The translations under genes and the position numbers were made by a program. The notes beneath the pieces are model-generated. The model was not told the DNA's origin and searched no databases. It saw nothing but the letters and a program-made list of their open reading frames with translations. Below, one piece after another: positions 51,195-59,542 of a stretch of 64,000 nucleotides of DNA (within the stretch, counting starts at the first letter, position 1; every line of letters starts with the position of its first letter). Source of the stretch: Fluviibacter sp048859965 (lineage in GTDB: Bacteria > Pseudomonadota > Gammaproteobacteria > Burkholderiales > Rhodocyclaceae); NCBI GenBank assembly GCA_048859965.1, contig JBLIZO010000037.1, positions 1 to 64,000 of the forward strand, given 5' to 3'.

Positions 51195-51200
51195 TATAAT
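51195..51200 (+). promoter_or_regulatory. Promoter -10 hexamer for gatCAB
   Basis: A perfect TATAAT 29 bases before the gatC start codon in the 146-base mreB/gatC divergent region. No clear -35 is visible at standard spacing. The rest of that region shows nothing else I can name. Confidence 0.45.
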
Positions 51201-51229
51201 ACCGCAAATTCAAAGGGATATAGAACAAT

Positions 51230-51523
51230 ATGGCTTTTACCCCCGAAGACGTGCAACGACTGGCGAAACTGGCCAGAATTGAGCTCGACACCGAGCAGGT
51301 TTCGGCCACCCTCGGCCACCTCGACAACATTTTCGGCATGATCGCCGACATGCGCCAGGTCAACACCGATGGCATCGCCCCCATGGCCCACGCCTGCGAT
51401 GTCGGTCAGCGCCTGCGTGACGACCAGGTCACCGACGGCAGCATCGAACAACGTGACCGCTGCCTGGCCCTGGCCCCCGAATCGGAAGCCGGGCTCTACC
51501 TCGTACCCAAGGTGATCGAATGA
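51230..51523 (+). CDS. gatC: Aspartyl/glutamyl-tRNA amidotransferase subunit C
   Basis: A 97-residue subunit that wraps around GatA and stabilises the amidotransferase. It shows FTPEDVQRLAKLARIELDTEQ, the QVNTDGIAPMAH loop and LRDDQVTDG, and ends FLVPKVIE-like YLVPKVIE. AGGGA precedes the ATG. The stop overlaps the gatA start by four bases. Confidence 0.96.
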   Translation: MAFTPEDVQRLAKLARIELDTEQVSATLGHLDNIFGMIADMRQVNTDGIAPMAHACDVGQRLRDDQVTDGSIEQRDRCLALAPESEAGLYLVPKVIE

Positions 51524-52974
51524 TTCACGCCAGCCTCAAAGAACTTGCCAGCGCGCTCGAAGCCAAAAAGGTTTCCAGCCTGGAACTGACCGATCTGTTC
51601 CTCGGCCGTATCGCCCAGCACAACCCCACCATCAACGCTTTTGTCACCGTTGACGAAGAAAAGTCGCGCGCTGCTGCCAAAGCCGCCGATGCCGCCCGTG
51701 CCGCAGGCAAGGCCGGCCCACTCACCGGCGTACCGATCGCCCACAAAGACATCTTCTGCCAGGACGGCTGGCGCACCACCTGCGGTTCGCGCATGCTGGA
51801 AAACTTCATCGCACCCTATAACGCCACCGTCGTCGAACGCTGCAATCAGGTCGGCCTCGTCTCGTTGGGCAAACTCAACATGGACGAGTTCGCCATGGGC
51901 TCGTCGAACGAAACTTCGTATTACGGCCCTGTGCGCAACCCCTGGGATACCGACCGCGTGCCCGGCGGTTCGTCGGGTGGTTCGGCCGCTGCCGTGGCGG
52001 CCCGCCTGGCACCGGCTGTCACCGGTACTGACACCGGTGGCTCGATCCGCCAGCCGGCCGCACTCTGTGGCCTGACCGGGCTCAAACCGTCGTACGGCAC
52101 CGTCTCGCGCTGGGGCATGATCGCCTTTGCCTCCTCGCTCGATCAGGCCGGCCCCATGGCGCACTCCGCCGAAGATTGCGGCCTGCTGCTTAACGCCTTC
52201 GCCGGTTTCGACCCGAAAGATTCGACCAGCCTCGAACGCGAAACCGAAGACTACGCCCGTTCGCTGGAACAGCCACTCAAGGGTCTGCGCATCGGTCTGC
52301 CCAAAGAGTTCTTCAATGCAGATGGCGATGCGGCCACCATGGCCGCCATCGACGCCGCACTGGCCGAATACCGCAAACTCGGCGCCGAAACCGTTGAGGT
52401 ATCGCTACCGTCGATTGGCCAATCGGTGTCTGCCTACTACGTCATCGCCCCGGCCGAAGCCAGCTCGAACCTATCGCGTTTCGATGGCGTGCGTTATGGC
52501 TATCGCGCCTCGGAATACACCGACCTCAACGACATGTATGCCAAGTCACGCGCCCAGGGTTTTGGCGACGAAGTGAAGCGCCGCATCCTCATCGGCACCT
52601 ATGTGCTGTCGCACGGCTACTACGATGCCTACTACCTGCAGGCACAGCGTCTGCGCCGCCTGATCGCCAACGACTTCGACAACGCCTTCAAGCAGTGTGA
52701 CGTCATCGCCAGTCCGACCACACCGGGTACCGCCTTCAAGTTCGGCGAGAAATCGGGCGACCCCGTGCAGATGTACCTGTCGGACATCTACACCATCGGC
52801 GTCAACCTGGCCGGCATCCCGGCACTGTCGCACCCGTGCGGCGAGATCAACGGCCTGCCGGTCGGCATGCAGCTCATCGGCCCGTACTTCAGCGAGCACC
52901 GCCTGCTCAACGTCACCCACCAGTATCAGCAAGTCACCGACTGGCATCGCCGTACCCCGGCTGCCTTCGCGTAA
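51520..52974 (+). CDS. gatA: Aspartyl/glutamyl-tRNA amidotransferase subunit A
   Basis: A 484-residue amidase that releases ammonia from glutamine. The Ser-cis-Ser-Lys triad is in PIAHKDIF (Lys), PGGSSGGSAAAVAA (cis-Ser) and TGTDTGGSIRQPAALCGL (nucleophile Ser). With GatB and GatC it makes Gln-tRNA(Gln) and/or Asn-tRNA(Asn) by transamidation. The neighbours are gatC (overlap) and gatB (21 bases after the stop). Confidence 0.97.
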   Translation: MIHASLKELASALEAKKVSSLELTDLFLGRIAQHNPTINAFVTVDEEKSRAAAKAADAARAAGKAGPLTGVPIAHKDIFCQDGWRTTCGSRMLENFIAPYNATVVERCNQVGLVSLGKLNMDEFAMGSSNETSYYGPVRNPWDTDRVPGGSSGGSAAAVAARLAPAVTGTDTGGSIRQPAALCGLTGLKPSYGTVSRWGMIAFASSLDQAGPMAHSAEDCGLLLNAFAGFDPKDSTSLERETEDYARSLEQPLKGLRIGLPKEFFNADGDAATMAAIDAALAEYRKLGAETVEVSLPSIGQSVSAYYVIAPAEASSNLSRFDGVRYGYRASEYTDLNDMYAKSRAQGFGDEVKRRILIGTYVLSHGYYDAYYLQAQRLRRLIANDFDNAFKQCDVIASPTTPGTAFKFGEKSGDPVQMYLSDIYTIGVNLAGIPALSHPCGEINGLPVGMQLIGPYFSEHRLLNVTHQYQQVTDWHRRTPAAFA

Positions 52975-52995
52975 CGGATGTAACGAGAGACACAC

Positions 52996-54438
52996 ATGAC
53001 TTGGGAAGTCGTCATCGGCATGGAAACCCATGCCCAGCTCGCCACCAACTCCAAAATCTTTTCGGGGGCATCCGTCGCCTTCGGTGCACAACCGAACGCG
53101 CAGACCAGCCTCGTCGATCTGGCCATGCCAGGCGTTTTACCCGTATTGAACCGTGAAGCCGTCTCCTGCGCCATTCGCTTCGGCCTCGCCGTTGGTGCCC
53201 GCATCGACCAGCGTTCCATCTTCGCCCGCAAAAACTACTTCTATCCGGATCTGCCCAAGGGCTACCAGATCAGCCAATTCGAAAATCCCGTCGTTGATGG
53301 CGGTACCATTACGCTGCAACTCGGCCAGGGTGAGAATGCCACCACCAAAGTGGTTCAACTCACCCGTGCTCACATGGAAGAAGATGCGGGAAAATCCCTG
53401 CACGAAGACTTCCACGGCCGCACCGGCGTTGACCTTAACCGCGCCGGCACGCCGCTGCTCGAAATCGTGTCGGAACCTGACATGCGCTCCTCGGCAGAAG
53501 CCGTGGCCTACGCCCGCGCCCTGCATAGCCTCGTGCGCTGGATCGGCATCTGCGACGGCAACATGCAGGAAGGCTCCTTCCGCTGCGACGCCAACGTCTC
53601 GGTACGCAAACCCGGTCAGCCGTTCGGCACGCGCCGCGAAATCAAGAACCTCAACTCCTTCCGCTTCCTGCAACAGGCCATTGACTACGAAGTGCAGTGG
53701 CAGATCAACGAACTGGAAGAAGGCCGCGCCATTCAACAGGCCACCGTGCTGTTCGACCCGGACACCGGCGAAACCCGCGCCATGCGAACCAAAGAAGACG
53801 CGATGGATTATCGCTACTTCCCCGACCCCGATCTGCTGCCCGTGATCATCAGCGACGACTGGATTGCCCGCGTGCGCGGCGACATGCCGGAACTGCCGGA
53901 AGCCATGCGTGCCCGCTTCGAAGCGCTCGGCCTCTCGGCCTACGATGCAGCAGCCGTCACTGCCTCGCTGGAAATCGCTCGCTACTACGAAGGCACCCTC
54001 AAAGTGGCCGGTAATGCACAAGCCAAAGTGGCCGCCAACTGGATCATGGGCGACCTCTCGGCACGCCTGAACCGCGAAGGCCTCGACATTGACGCCGCCC
54101 CGGTCAGCGCCGAGCAACTGGGTGGCCTCATCGCCCGCATTGCCGACCAGACCATCTCCAACGCCATCGGCAAAAAAGTGTTTGACGCCCTTTGGCAGGG
54201 TCAAGGCAAGAGCGCCGACGAAATCATCGAAGCACAGGGCCTGAAACAGATCACCGACACCGGTGCGATTGAAGCCTTGGTGGATGAAGTCATCGCCGCC
54301 AACCCCGGCAACGTCGCCGAGTTCAAGGCCGGTAAGGAAAAAGCACTCAACGCACTGGTCGGCCAGATCATGAAGGCCGCCAAGGGCAAAGCCAACCCCC
54401 AACAGGTGAATGATTTGTTGAAAAAGAAGCTGGGTTAA
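52996..54438 (+). CDS. gatB: Aspartyl/glutamyl-tRNA amidotransferase subunit B
   Basis: A 480-residue subunit that activates the tRNA-bound Glu/Asp with ATP and transfers ammonia. Conserved: WEVVIGMETHAQLATNSKIFSG, the KNYFYPDLPKGYQISQFE segment, LTRAHMEEDAGKS, and the C-terminal YqeY-like tail domain (about residues 330-480). The last residues read AKGKANPQQVNDLLKKKLG. A diverged copy of its last ~100 bases is found at 55901-55998. A terminator follows. Confidence 0.97.
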   Translation: MTWEVVIGMETHAQLATNSKIFSGASVAFGAQPNAQTSLVDLAMPGVLPVLNREAVSCAIRFGLAVGARIDQRSIFARKNYFYPDLPKGYQISQFENPVVDGGTITLQLGQGENATTKVVQLTRAHMEEDAGKSLHEDFHGRTGVDLNRAGTPLLEIVSEPDMRSSAEAVAYARALHSLVRWIGICDGNMQEGSFRCDANVSVRKPGQPFGTRREIKNLNSFRFLQQAIDYEVQWQINELEEGRAIQQATVLFDPDTGETRAMRTKEDAMDYRYFPDPDLLPVIISDDWIARVRGDMPELPEAMRARFEALGLSAYDAAAVTASLEIARYYEGTLKVAGNAQAKVAANWIMGDLSARLNREGLDIDAAPVSAEQLGGLIARIADQTISNAIGKKVFDALWQGQGKSADEIIEAQGLKQITDTGAIEALVDEVIAANPGNVAEFKAGKEKALNALVGQIMKAAKGKANPQQVNDLLKKKLG

Positions 54439-54457
54439 CCGCGCGTACGCCCGCAAC

Positions 54458-54487
54458 GAAAATGCCGTTCATGTGAACGGCATTTTC
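54458..54487. terminator. Bidirectional terminator after gatB
   Basis: GAAAATGCCGTTC (54458-54470) is repeated exactly inverted at 54475-54487 around ATGT. T-rich on both sides, it serves gatB and the convergent tautomerase gene. Confidence 0.88.
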
Positions 54488-54494
54488 ATTTCTC

Positions 54495-54896
54495 TCAAAG
54501 CAAGTCCGACGACAGCCTGCGGAATGCCTGGGTTTTACCGTCATACCCCCAATCCGCTCCGGCTACCTCAACAATCACAACATATAGCGGTGACATCGTT
54601 GTGTTGAAAACCGCACAAAGCATTTGATTCGCCGCCGATATGAAATCAGACTTTTCTTGTTCTGAATTGGTGCCTGCCGTGATGAACGCTTCCATCTGCG
54701 CCAACATCTGATTTTTGCTAAGACCCTGTCCATGAATTGACCAATGAATAGCAGGACTGTGCTCAACCGTAACGACGGTCACCTCCGGTCGCTTACCAAG
54801 AATGTCTGCCATCAACTGAGTTGTTTTTTGCTGCAGCTCATTAACTTGTTCGTGGGTCGGCGCATTACCGGTAACTGAAATTCGAATGAAAGGCAT
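54495..54896 (-). CDS. Tautomerase-superfamily protein, double-length type
   Basis: A 133-residue protein with two tautomerase-like beta-alpha-beta units. It starts MPFIRIS, so removal of Met leaves the N-terminal Pro that is the catalytic base of this superfamily. The first unit ends ADILGKRPEVTVVTVE; the second (from about residue 70, MLAQMEAFITAG...TTMSPLYVVIVEV) has no N-terminal Pro. The length and layout are like MSAD/cis-CaaD-type fused tautomerases rather than 62-residue 4-oxalocrotonate tautomerase. AGGAG precedes the ATG. It is divergent from the LysR gene. Codon use and AT content differ from the flanking genes. Substrate unknown. Confidence 0.82.
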   Translation of the reverse strand: MPFIRISVTGNAPTHEQVNELQQKTTQLMADILGKRPEVTVVTVEHSPAIHWSIHGQGLSKNQMLAQMEAFITAGTNSEQEKSDFISAANQMLCAVFNTTMSPLYVVIVEVAGADWGYDGKTQAFRRLSSDLL

Positions 54897-54971
54897 GGTT
54901 TTCTCCTGGAGTGTCGAGAACCCATTCTTTCAACCATCAACCGGTATTACAATCCACAATCGAATCAACAT

Positions 54972-54994
54972 ATTGTTTCTTAATGGAGAACAAT
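54972..54994. promoter_or_regulatory. Palindrome overlapping the LysR-gene ribosome-binding site
   Basis: ATTGTT (54972-54977) matches AACAAT (54989-54994) inverted around an 11-base centre, the T-N11-A geometry of LysR-type binding sites. The right half contains the GGAGAA ribosome site of the LysR gene, so binding there could give autorepression. Confidence 0.45.
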
Positions 54995-54995
54995 T

Positions 54996-55901
54996 GTGGA
55001 CAAATCCCTGCTCGAGCAAATCGAAGATATCGCCGTATTTGCAACGGTTGTAGACCAAGGCAGCTTTTCTGGCGCAGGCCGCAAACTCGGCCTTGCAAAG
55101 TCCGCCATCAGCAAACGGGTTGATCGGCTTGAACGTGCCCTTGGGCTTCGTTTGCTACAACGCAGCACTCGTTCTCTTTCTGTGACAGAAGCAGGCAGGG
55201 CTATTCACGAACGAGCCGCGCAATCAATTTCCCTATTGGAAGAAGCAAGAAATCACGCATCCAATCTGATTGAGTCACCACGCGGGCTCATCAAAGTGAC
55301 CACATCCGTTGCCTTCGGAAAACTATGTATAGCGCCCTTACTTTCGGAATTTCTTCTGCTCTTCCCGGAAATCAAAATACAGCTAACCCTACTGGACCGG
55401 ACCGTTGATTTGGTAGAAGAGGGGTTTGATCTGGCCATTCGACTGACACGCTCACCACCTGGGTTGCTCGTTGCAAAACCACTGATGCCGATCGAGTACG
55501 TGCTCTGTGCAACACCAAGCTACATTAACGGCAAACGGCTTCGAACACCCGCCGATCTCGCCAATTTGAATTGCCTCTCCTATGGCCAACAAGAACTCTC
55601 GCAAGCGTGGTCCTTTCAGAAAGGTGCAAGAAAAGAAACGGTTAAAGTTTCGGGAAATATCGTGGTCAACAGCAGTGAGGTCGTGCGTGACTTGATGCTG
55701 CAGAATGTCGGCATTGGTCTGGTGGCTCGCTACGCCGTTGCCGATGAACTAAGCAAGGGAAGTCTGCGCGTACTGTTGCCAAGCTGGAAAGCGACGGGGC
55801 TCTTTGCCCAGACAGCCTTTGCTGTGTGGAGGCCACAAATTCATCTGCCTCAGAAAATCAGGGTATTCGTGGATTTCCTGCAGGCTCGCTTAGCCCAATG
55901 A
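54996..55901 (+). CDS. LysR-family transcriptional regulator
   Basis: A 301-residue LysR regulator. The N-terminal winged helix-turn-helix is VFATVVDQGSFSGAGRKLGLAKSAISKRVDRLERALGLRLLQRSTRSLSVTEAG (about residues 14-67), followed by the effector-binding domain (about 90-295, periplasmic-binding-protein-like; IQLTLLDRTVDLVEEGFDLAIRL). It is close to the subgroup with GxRLLxRSTRxxxxTxxG. The start is GTG at 54996, supported by GGAG seven bases upstream. It is divergent from the tautomerase gene and probably controls it. AT-richer than the core genes around it. Confidence 0.92.
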   Translation: MDKSLLEQIEDIAVFATVVDQGSFSGAGRKLGLAKSAISKRVDRLERALGLRLLQRSTRSLSVTEAGRAIHERAAQSISLLEEARNHASNLIESPRGLIKVTTSVAFGKLCIAPLLSEFLLLFPEIKIQLTLLDRTVDLVEEGFDLAIRLTRSPPGLLVAKPLMPIEYVLCATPSYINGKRLRTPADLANLNCLSYGQQELSQAWSFQKGARKETVKVSGNIVVNSSEVVRDLMLQNVGIGLVARYAVADELSKGSLRVLLPSWKATGLFAQTAFAVWRPQIHLPQKIRVFVDFLQARLAQ

Positions 55902-55998
55902 AGGCACTCAACGTATTGATCGGAAAATCATGAAAGCTGTCAAGGGTAAAGTTAACCGGCAACAGGTGAATGATCTGCTGAAGCGGAAGCTCGACTAA
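55901..55998 (+). pseudogene. Diverged, frameshifted duplicate of the gatB 3' end
   Basis: This stretch aligns with gatB 54340-54438 at roughly three quarters identity by hand count over 98 columns. Most differences are at third-codon positions, and one base is missing (GGCCAGATC in gatB, GGAAAATC here). The restored frame reads VKGKVNRQQVNDLLKRKLD against AKGKANPQQVNDLLKKKLG, with the same stop. Similarity fades about 20 bases past the stop. It begins exactly at the end of the LysR gene. It is a remnant, not a gene. Confidence 0.85.
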
Positions 55999-56033
55999 TC
56001 ACGCGCATGACTGCAAATAAGCTTTTCAGACTT

Positions 56034-56243
56034 TCATCTCGGACTATTTTGCTGACTTCTCCACTCGTCAGTCAACAATCCTCCAAAACCCCAGTCCTCT
56101 TCTTTGATCTCTTGAATAACAATATGTGTATGTTCAGGCTTCTTTCCTAGGATGTTAGCCAAAGAATCCGTAATTTCTTTAACCAGTTGAGCTTTCTGTA
56201 TCCTAGTGGCGCCCTTGGTGATTTGAATGTTGACGTAAGGCAT
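56034..56243 (-). CDS. 4-oxalocrotonate tautomerase-like protein, short type
   Basis: A 69-residue protein of the tautomerase superfamily. The start at 56243 gives MPYVNIQITKG, with Pro as the second residue, which becomes the catalytic N-terminal Pro. The sequence continues EITDSLANILGKKPEHTHIVIQEIKEEDWGFGG, typical of the 60-70-residue family. The ILGKKPE segment matches ILGKRPE in the tautomerase gene at 54495, so the two are related. AAAGG lies before the start. The ATG at 56249 two codons earlier would bury the Pro and is rejected. Substrate unknown. Confidence 0.82.
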   Translation of the reverse strand: MPYVNIQITKGATRIQKAQLVKEITDSLANILGKKPEHTHIVIQEIKEEDWGFGGLLTDEWRSQQNSPR

Positions 56244-56287
56244 AGCCATTACCTTTCTTATTTAAAGAACGCCTTCGTAGCCCAAGA

Positions 56288-56926
56288 CTAAACCCCGTAC
56301 TGCTCTCGATAGGCCGCTACGGCGGGGCGATGACTGGCCAGGTCGGCGTTGCCCTTGAGAAAGTCGAGCAGGTCAGCAAGGTTGGCAATGGCGATGACCG
56401 GGATGCCGTAAGACGCGGAGACTTCCTGCACAGCCGACAACTCGCCCGTGCCGCGTTCCATGCGGTCCAGCGCGATGAGTACGCCAGCAGGCGTGGCGCC
56501 CTGGTTGCGGATGAGTTCGACGGATTCGCGCACCGAGGTGCCGGCCGAGATGACGTCGTCCACGATGAGTACGCGCCCCTTGAGCGGCGCACCGACAATC
56601 GTGCCGCCTTCGCCGTGGTCCTTGGCCTCTTTGCGGTTGAAGGCATACGGAAAGTTATGGCCCTGCTGCGCCAGCACGACTGAGATTGCCGCAACGAGTG
56701 GAATGCCTTTGTAGGCGGGGCCAAACAACATGTCGAACGGCAGGCCGGATTCCAGCAAGCGGCCGGCGTAAAACTCGGAGAGTTTGGCCAGTGCGGCGCC
56801 ATCCTGAAACAGGCCGGAATTAAAGAAATACGGCGAGAGGCGACCGGCTTTGGTTTTGAATTTGCCGAAGCGCAGCACGTTCTGGTCGAGGGCGAAGCGG
56901 ATGAAATCGTGGCTCAGAGACGACAT
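56288..56926 (-). CDS. pyrE: Orotate phosphoribosyltransferase
   Basis: A 212-residue pyrimidine-synthesis enzyme that joins orotate and PRPP to give orotidine monophosphate. It shows KTKAGRLSPYFFNSGLFQDGAAL, GPAYKGIPL, the flexible catalytic loop FNRKEAKDHGEGG and the PRPP motif VLIVDDVISAGTS. The length is the normal size. It is divergent from glycerate kinase; the preceding 44 bases hold no gene. Confidence 0.96.
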   Translation of the reverse strand: MSSLSHDFIRFALDQNVLRFGKFKTKAGRLSPYFFNSGLFQDGAALAKLSEFYAGRLLESGLPFDMLFGPAYKGIPLVAAISVVLAQQGHNFPYAFNRKEAKDHGEGGTIVGAPLKGRVLIVDDVISAGTSVRESVELIRNQGATPAGVLIALDRMERGTGELSAVQEVSASYGIPVIAIANLADLLDFLKGNADLASHRPAVAAYREQYGV

Positions 56927-57000
56927 GAAAATCTTTCAGTTAGGCACAATGGGAACTCGTGCATTATCTCAAGACATTGTCCCAAGACGAAACCGACGCG

Positions 57001-58287
57001 ATGACACCCCCGTTCAATGATGAAAAAGCGATCGCGCTTTTAAAGGCCATGTTTGCAGCGGCCGTGGCCAGCGCCCAGCCCGACGAGCGAGTGCCCCTGT
57101 TTCTGCCTGGCAGTGCCCCCAAAGGCCGGTTGATTGTGATCGGGGCCGGCAAGGCATCAGCGGCGATGGCACGTGCCGTCGAAGCGCACTGGCCGGGTGA
57201 GCTTTCCGGCCTGGTTGTAACGCGCTACGGCTACGAGGAATCTTGCGAGCGGATCGAGATTTTATCGGCGGCGCACCCGGTACCGGATGCCGCCGGTCAC
57301 ATGGCCGCCCAGCGCATTCTGGGTTGTGTGAGCAATCTGACACCGGATGACGTGGTGCTCTGCCTCATTTCCGGCGGTGGCTCGGCCTTGCTGCCGCTGC
57401 CCGCAGAGGGACTGACACTGGATGACAAGCAACGCATTAATCGCGAATTGCTGCGCTCGGGCGCGACGATTCGCGAGATGAATTGCGTCCGCCGCCATTT
57501 GTCGCGCATCAAAGGTGGTCGTCTGGCAGCAGCCTGTTATCCGGCGCAGGTGATCAATCTGCTGATTTCCGATGTACCGGGCGATGACCCGGCCGATATC
57601 GCCTCTGGCCCAACGGTGGGCGACCCGACAACCTGTGCCGATGCGCTGGCGATTATTGATCGCTACCAGATCGTGATTCCAGACAGCATTCGTGCCCGGC
57701 TATTGGACGGCGGTCTGGAGTCGATCAAACCCGAGGATCAACGTCTGGCCCGTGTGACGACACATCTGATCGCCACACCGCACATGGCCCTGCAGGCTGC
57801 TGCGGACGTTTCACTCAACGCCGGCATCGCCACCTACATTATGGGTGATGCGATTGAAGGCGAAGCGAAGGCGGTGGGCACTACCTTTGCCGGGCTGACC
57901 AAACAGATTCTGGCGCATAACGCCCCGTTTCAACGACCCTGCATTCTGCTCTCTGGGGGCGAAACGACCGTGACGGTGCACGAAGGCTGCGTGGGCAAAG
58001 GCGGTCGTAACGTGGAGTTTCTGCTGGCGCTGGGTGTCGCACTCCAAGGATTGCCCGGTGTCTTTGCACTCGCAGCAGATACGGACGGCGTGGACGGGCT
58101 GGAAGAAATTGCCGGTGCGGTACTGACGCCGGATACATTGCAACATGCCTGGGCACAGGGAGTGTCACCGCGCGAGGCACTCGACGCGCACGACGCGCAC
58201 ACGTTCTTTGGCAAACTGGGCCAGTCACTGATCACCGGCCCGACTAAAACCAACGTCAACGATTTCCGGGCGATTCTGATTACTTAG
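57001..58287 (+). CDS. ttuD: Glycerate 2-kinase (MOFRL/TtuD-GckA family)
   Basis: A 428-residue enzyme phosphorylating D-glycerate, normally to 2-phosphoglycerate. It shows VIGAGKASAAMARAVE, CLISGGGSALLPLPAEGLTL, MNCVRRHLSRIKGGRLA, DVPGDDPADIASGPTVGDPTT, LLSGGETTVTV and KGGRNVEFLLAL, with the MOFRL domain at the C-terminus. The ATG at 57001 suits the family start (LLKAMFAAAVASAQP); an in-frame GTG at 56959 would add 14 residues and has a better ribosome site, so the start is not settled. Its stop lies 12 bases from glcF (convergent), linking it to glycolate use. Confidence 0.93.
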   Translation: MTPPFNDEKAIALLKAMFAAAVASAQPDERVPLFLPGSAPKGRLIVIGAGKASAAMARAVEAHWPGELSGLVVTRYGYEESCERIEILSAAHPVPDAAGHMAAQRILGCVSNLTPDDVVLCLISGGGSALLPLPAEGLTLDDKQRINRELLRSGATIREMNCVRRHLSRIKGGRLAAACYPAQVINLLISDVPGDDPADIASGPTVGDPTTCADALAIIDRYQIVIPDSIRARLLDGGLESIKPEDQRLARVTTHLIATPHMALQAAADVSLNAGIATYIMGDAIEGEAKAVGTTFAGLTKQILAHNAPFQRPCILLSGGETTVTVHEGCVGKGGRNVEFLLALGVALQGLPGVFALAADTDGVDGLEEIAGAVLTPDTLQHAWAQGVSPREALDAHDAHTFFGKLGQSLITGPTKTNVNDFRAILIT

Positions 58288-58299
58288 CGAATTACCCGG

Positions 58300-59532
58300 T
58301 CAGATCATCCGGTCGATCAGTTCGATCCAGTGGCGGACGGGCGTATCCGTACCCGACTGCAGATGGTTGATACAACCCACGTTCCCCGAGACGATTTCCT
58401 GCGGCTCCGTTTTAGCGATATTGGCCAGCTTGCGATCGCGCAGTTCCTGCGATAACTCGGCTTGCAGAATCGAATAAGTACCGGCTGAGCCGCAACAAAG
58501 ATGGCTATCGGCGCACAGACGAACGGTGATGCCAAGTTTGCCCAGCAGCCCTTCGACGGCGCCACGAATTTTCTGGCCGTGCTGCAAGGTACAGGGCGGA
58601 TGATAGGTCACGCGTTCAGGCACGCCTCCTGCCTGCTTCTGGCGGGCGAGCGCTTCGATCTCACCAGCCAATGTCGGTAAAATTTCACTGACATCTTTGG
58701 CCATGGCCGAGATGCGTTTGGCTTTGTCGGCATAGACCGGATCGTTAGCCAGGATCTCGGCATAGTCCTTGATCATGACGCCGCAACCCGAGGCGTTGAT
58801 GACCATCGTGTCTACGCCGTTTTCGACATACGGCCACCAGGCGTCAATGTTGCGCTTCATCTGCGCTTCGGCACCATGATGGTCGCTCAGATGCTGACGA
58901 ATCGCACCACAGCATTCGGCATCAGATGCAATTAACAGTTCAATGCCCAGCTTATCGAACACGCGGGCAGTTGCTGCATCGACATTCGGCATCATGGCTG
59001 GTTGCACACAGCCCACATGTAGGAGCATTTTGGTTTTATGCGTTGCTGCTGGCCACTGGCCGGCAGCCGGTGCGTTGTGAATTTTTTTCTTGAGGTTTAC
59101 CGGCAACAGCGGGCGCACCGCACGACCTACACCGAGCAGAAATGAGAAAATCTGGCGTCGGCTGAGTGTTTCTCGCATCAACCAGCGTTGAATACGCTGC
59201 GATACGGGGCGCATGACCCGTTCATCGACCAAACGACGGCCGATATCCACCAGGCGGCCATAGCGCACACCCGAGGGGCAGGTCGATTCGCAGTTGCGGC
59301 AGGTCAGGCAGCGGTCCAGATGACTTTGCGTCTTCGCCGTGACCGGCGCGCCTTCAACCATCTCTTTCATGAGATAGATGCGTCCACGCGGACCGTCCAG
59401 TTCGTCACCCAGCACCTGATAGGTCGGACAGGTCGCGGTGCAGAAACCACAGTGCACACATTTGTTGACGATCGTCTTGACGGCGCCGATGTCGGCGTCG
59501 CGCTGGAATTCGGAAGCAATCTTGATCTGCAT
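58300..59532 (-). CDS. glcF: Glycolate oxidase iron-sulfur subunit
   Basis: A 410-residue membrane-associated electron-transfer subunit. Two 4Fe-4S ferredoxin motifs, CVHCGFCTATCP (Cys25-35) and CLTCRNCESTCP (Cys75-85), are followed by two CCG domains (GCVQPAM...ECCGAIRQHL and PPCTLQHGQ...CCGSAG). It passes electrons from GlcD/GlcE to the quinone pool. The start at 59532 is decided by GAGGTC upstream and the family's MQxxL start; the longer open frame overlaps glcE. It is the last gene of the operon. Confidence 0.95.
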   Translation of the reverse strand: MQIKIASEFQRDADIGAVKTIVNKCVHCGFCTATCPTYQVLGDELDGPRGRIYLMKEMVEGAPVTAKTQSHLDRCLTCRNCESTCPSGVRYGRLVDIGRRLVDERVMRPVSQRIQRWLMRETLSRRQIFSFLLGVGRAVRPLLPVNLKKKIHNAPAAGQWPAATHKTKMLLHVGCVQPAMMPNVDAATARVFDKLGIELLIASDAECCGAIRQHLSDHHGAEAQMKRNIDAWWPYVENGVDTMVINASGCGVMIKDYAEILANDPVYADKAKRISAMAKDVSEILPTLAGEIEALARQKQAGGVPERVTYHPPCTLQHGQKIRGAVEGLLGKLGITVRLCADSHLCCGSAGTYSILQAELSQELRDRKLANIAKTEPQEIVSGNVGCINHLQSGTDTPVRHWIELIDRMI

Positions 59533-59542
59533 CGTAGCGACC

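Noticed and set aside
53137..54456. A 439-codon open frame on the minus strand opposite gatB
   Set aside because: It lies wholly opposite a clearly conserved gatB, is rich in His/Gly/Phe with no family resemblance, and reflects the high-GC codon pattern of the real gene.
57811..58259. Minus-strand frames opposite the end of the glycerate kinase gene
   Set aside because: No similarity to known proteins, and the opposite strand carries conserved MOFRL-family motifs throughout.
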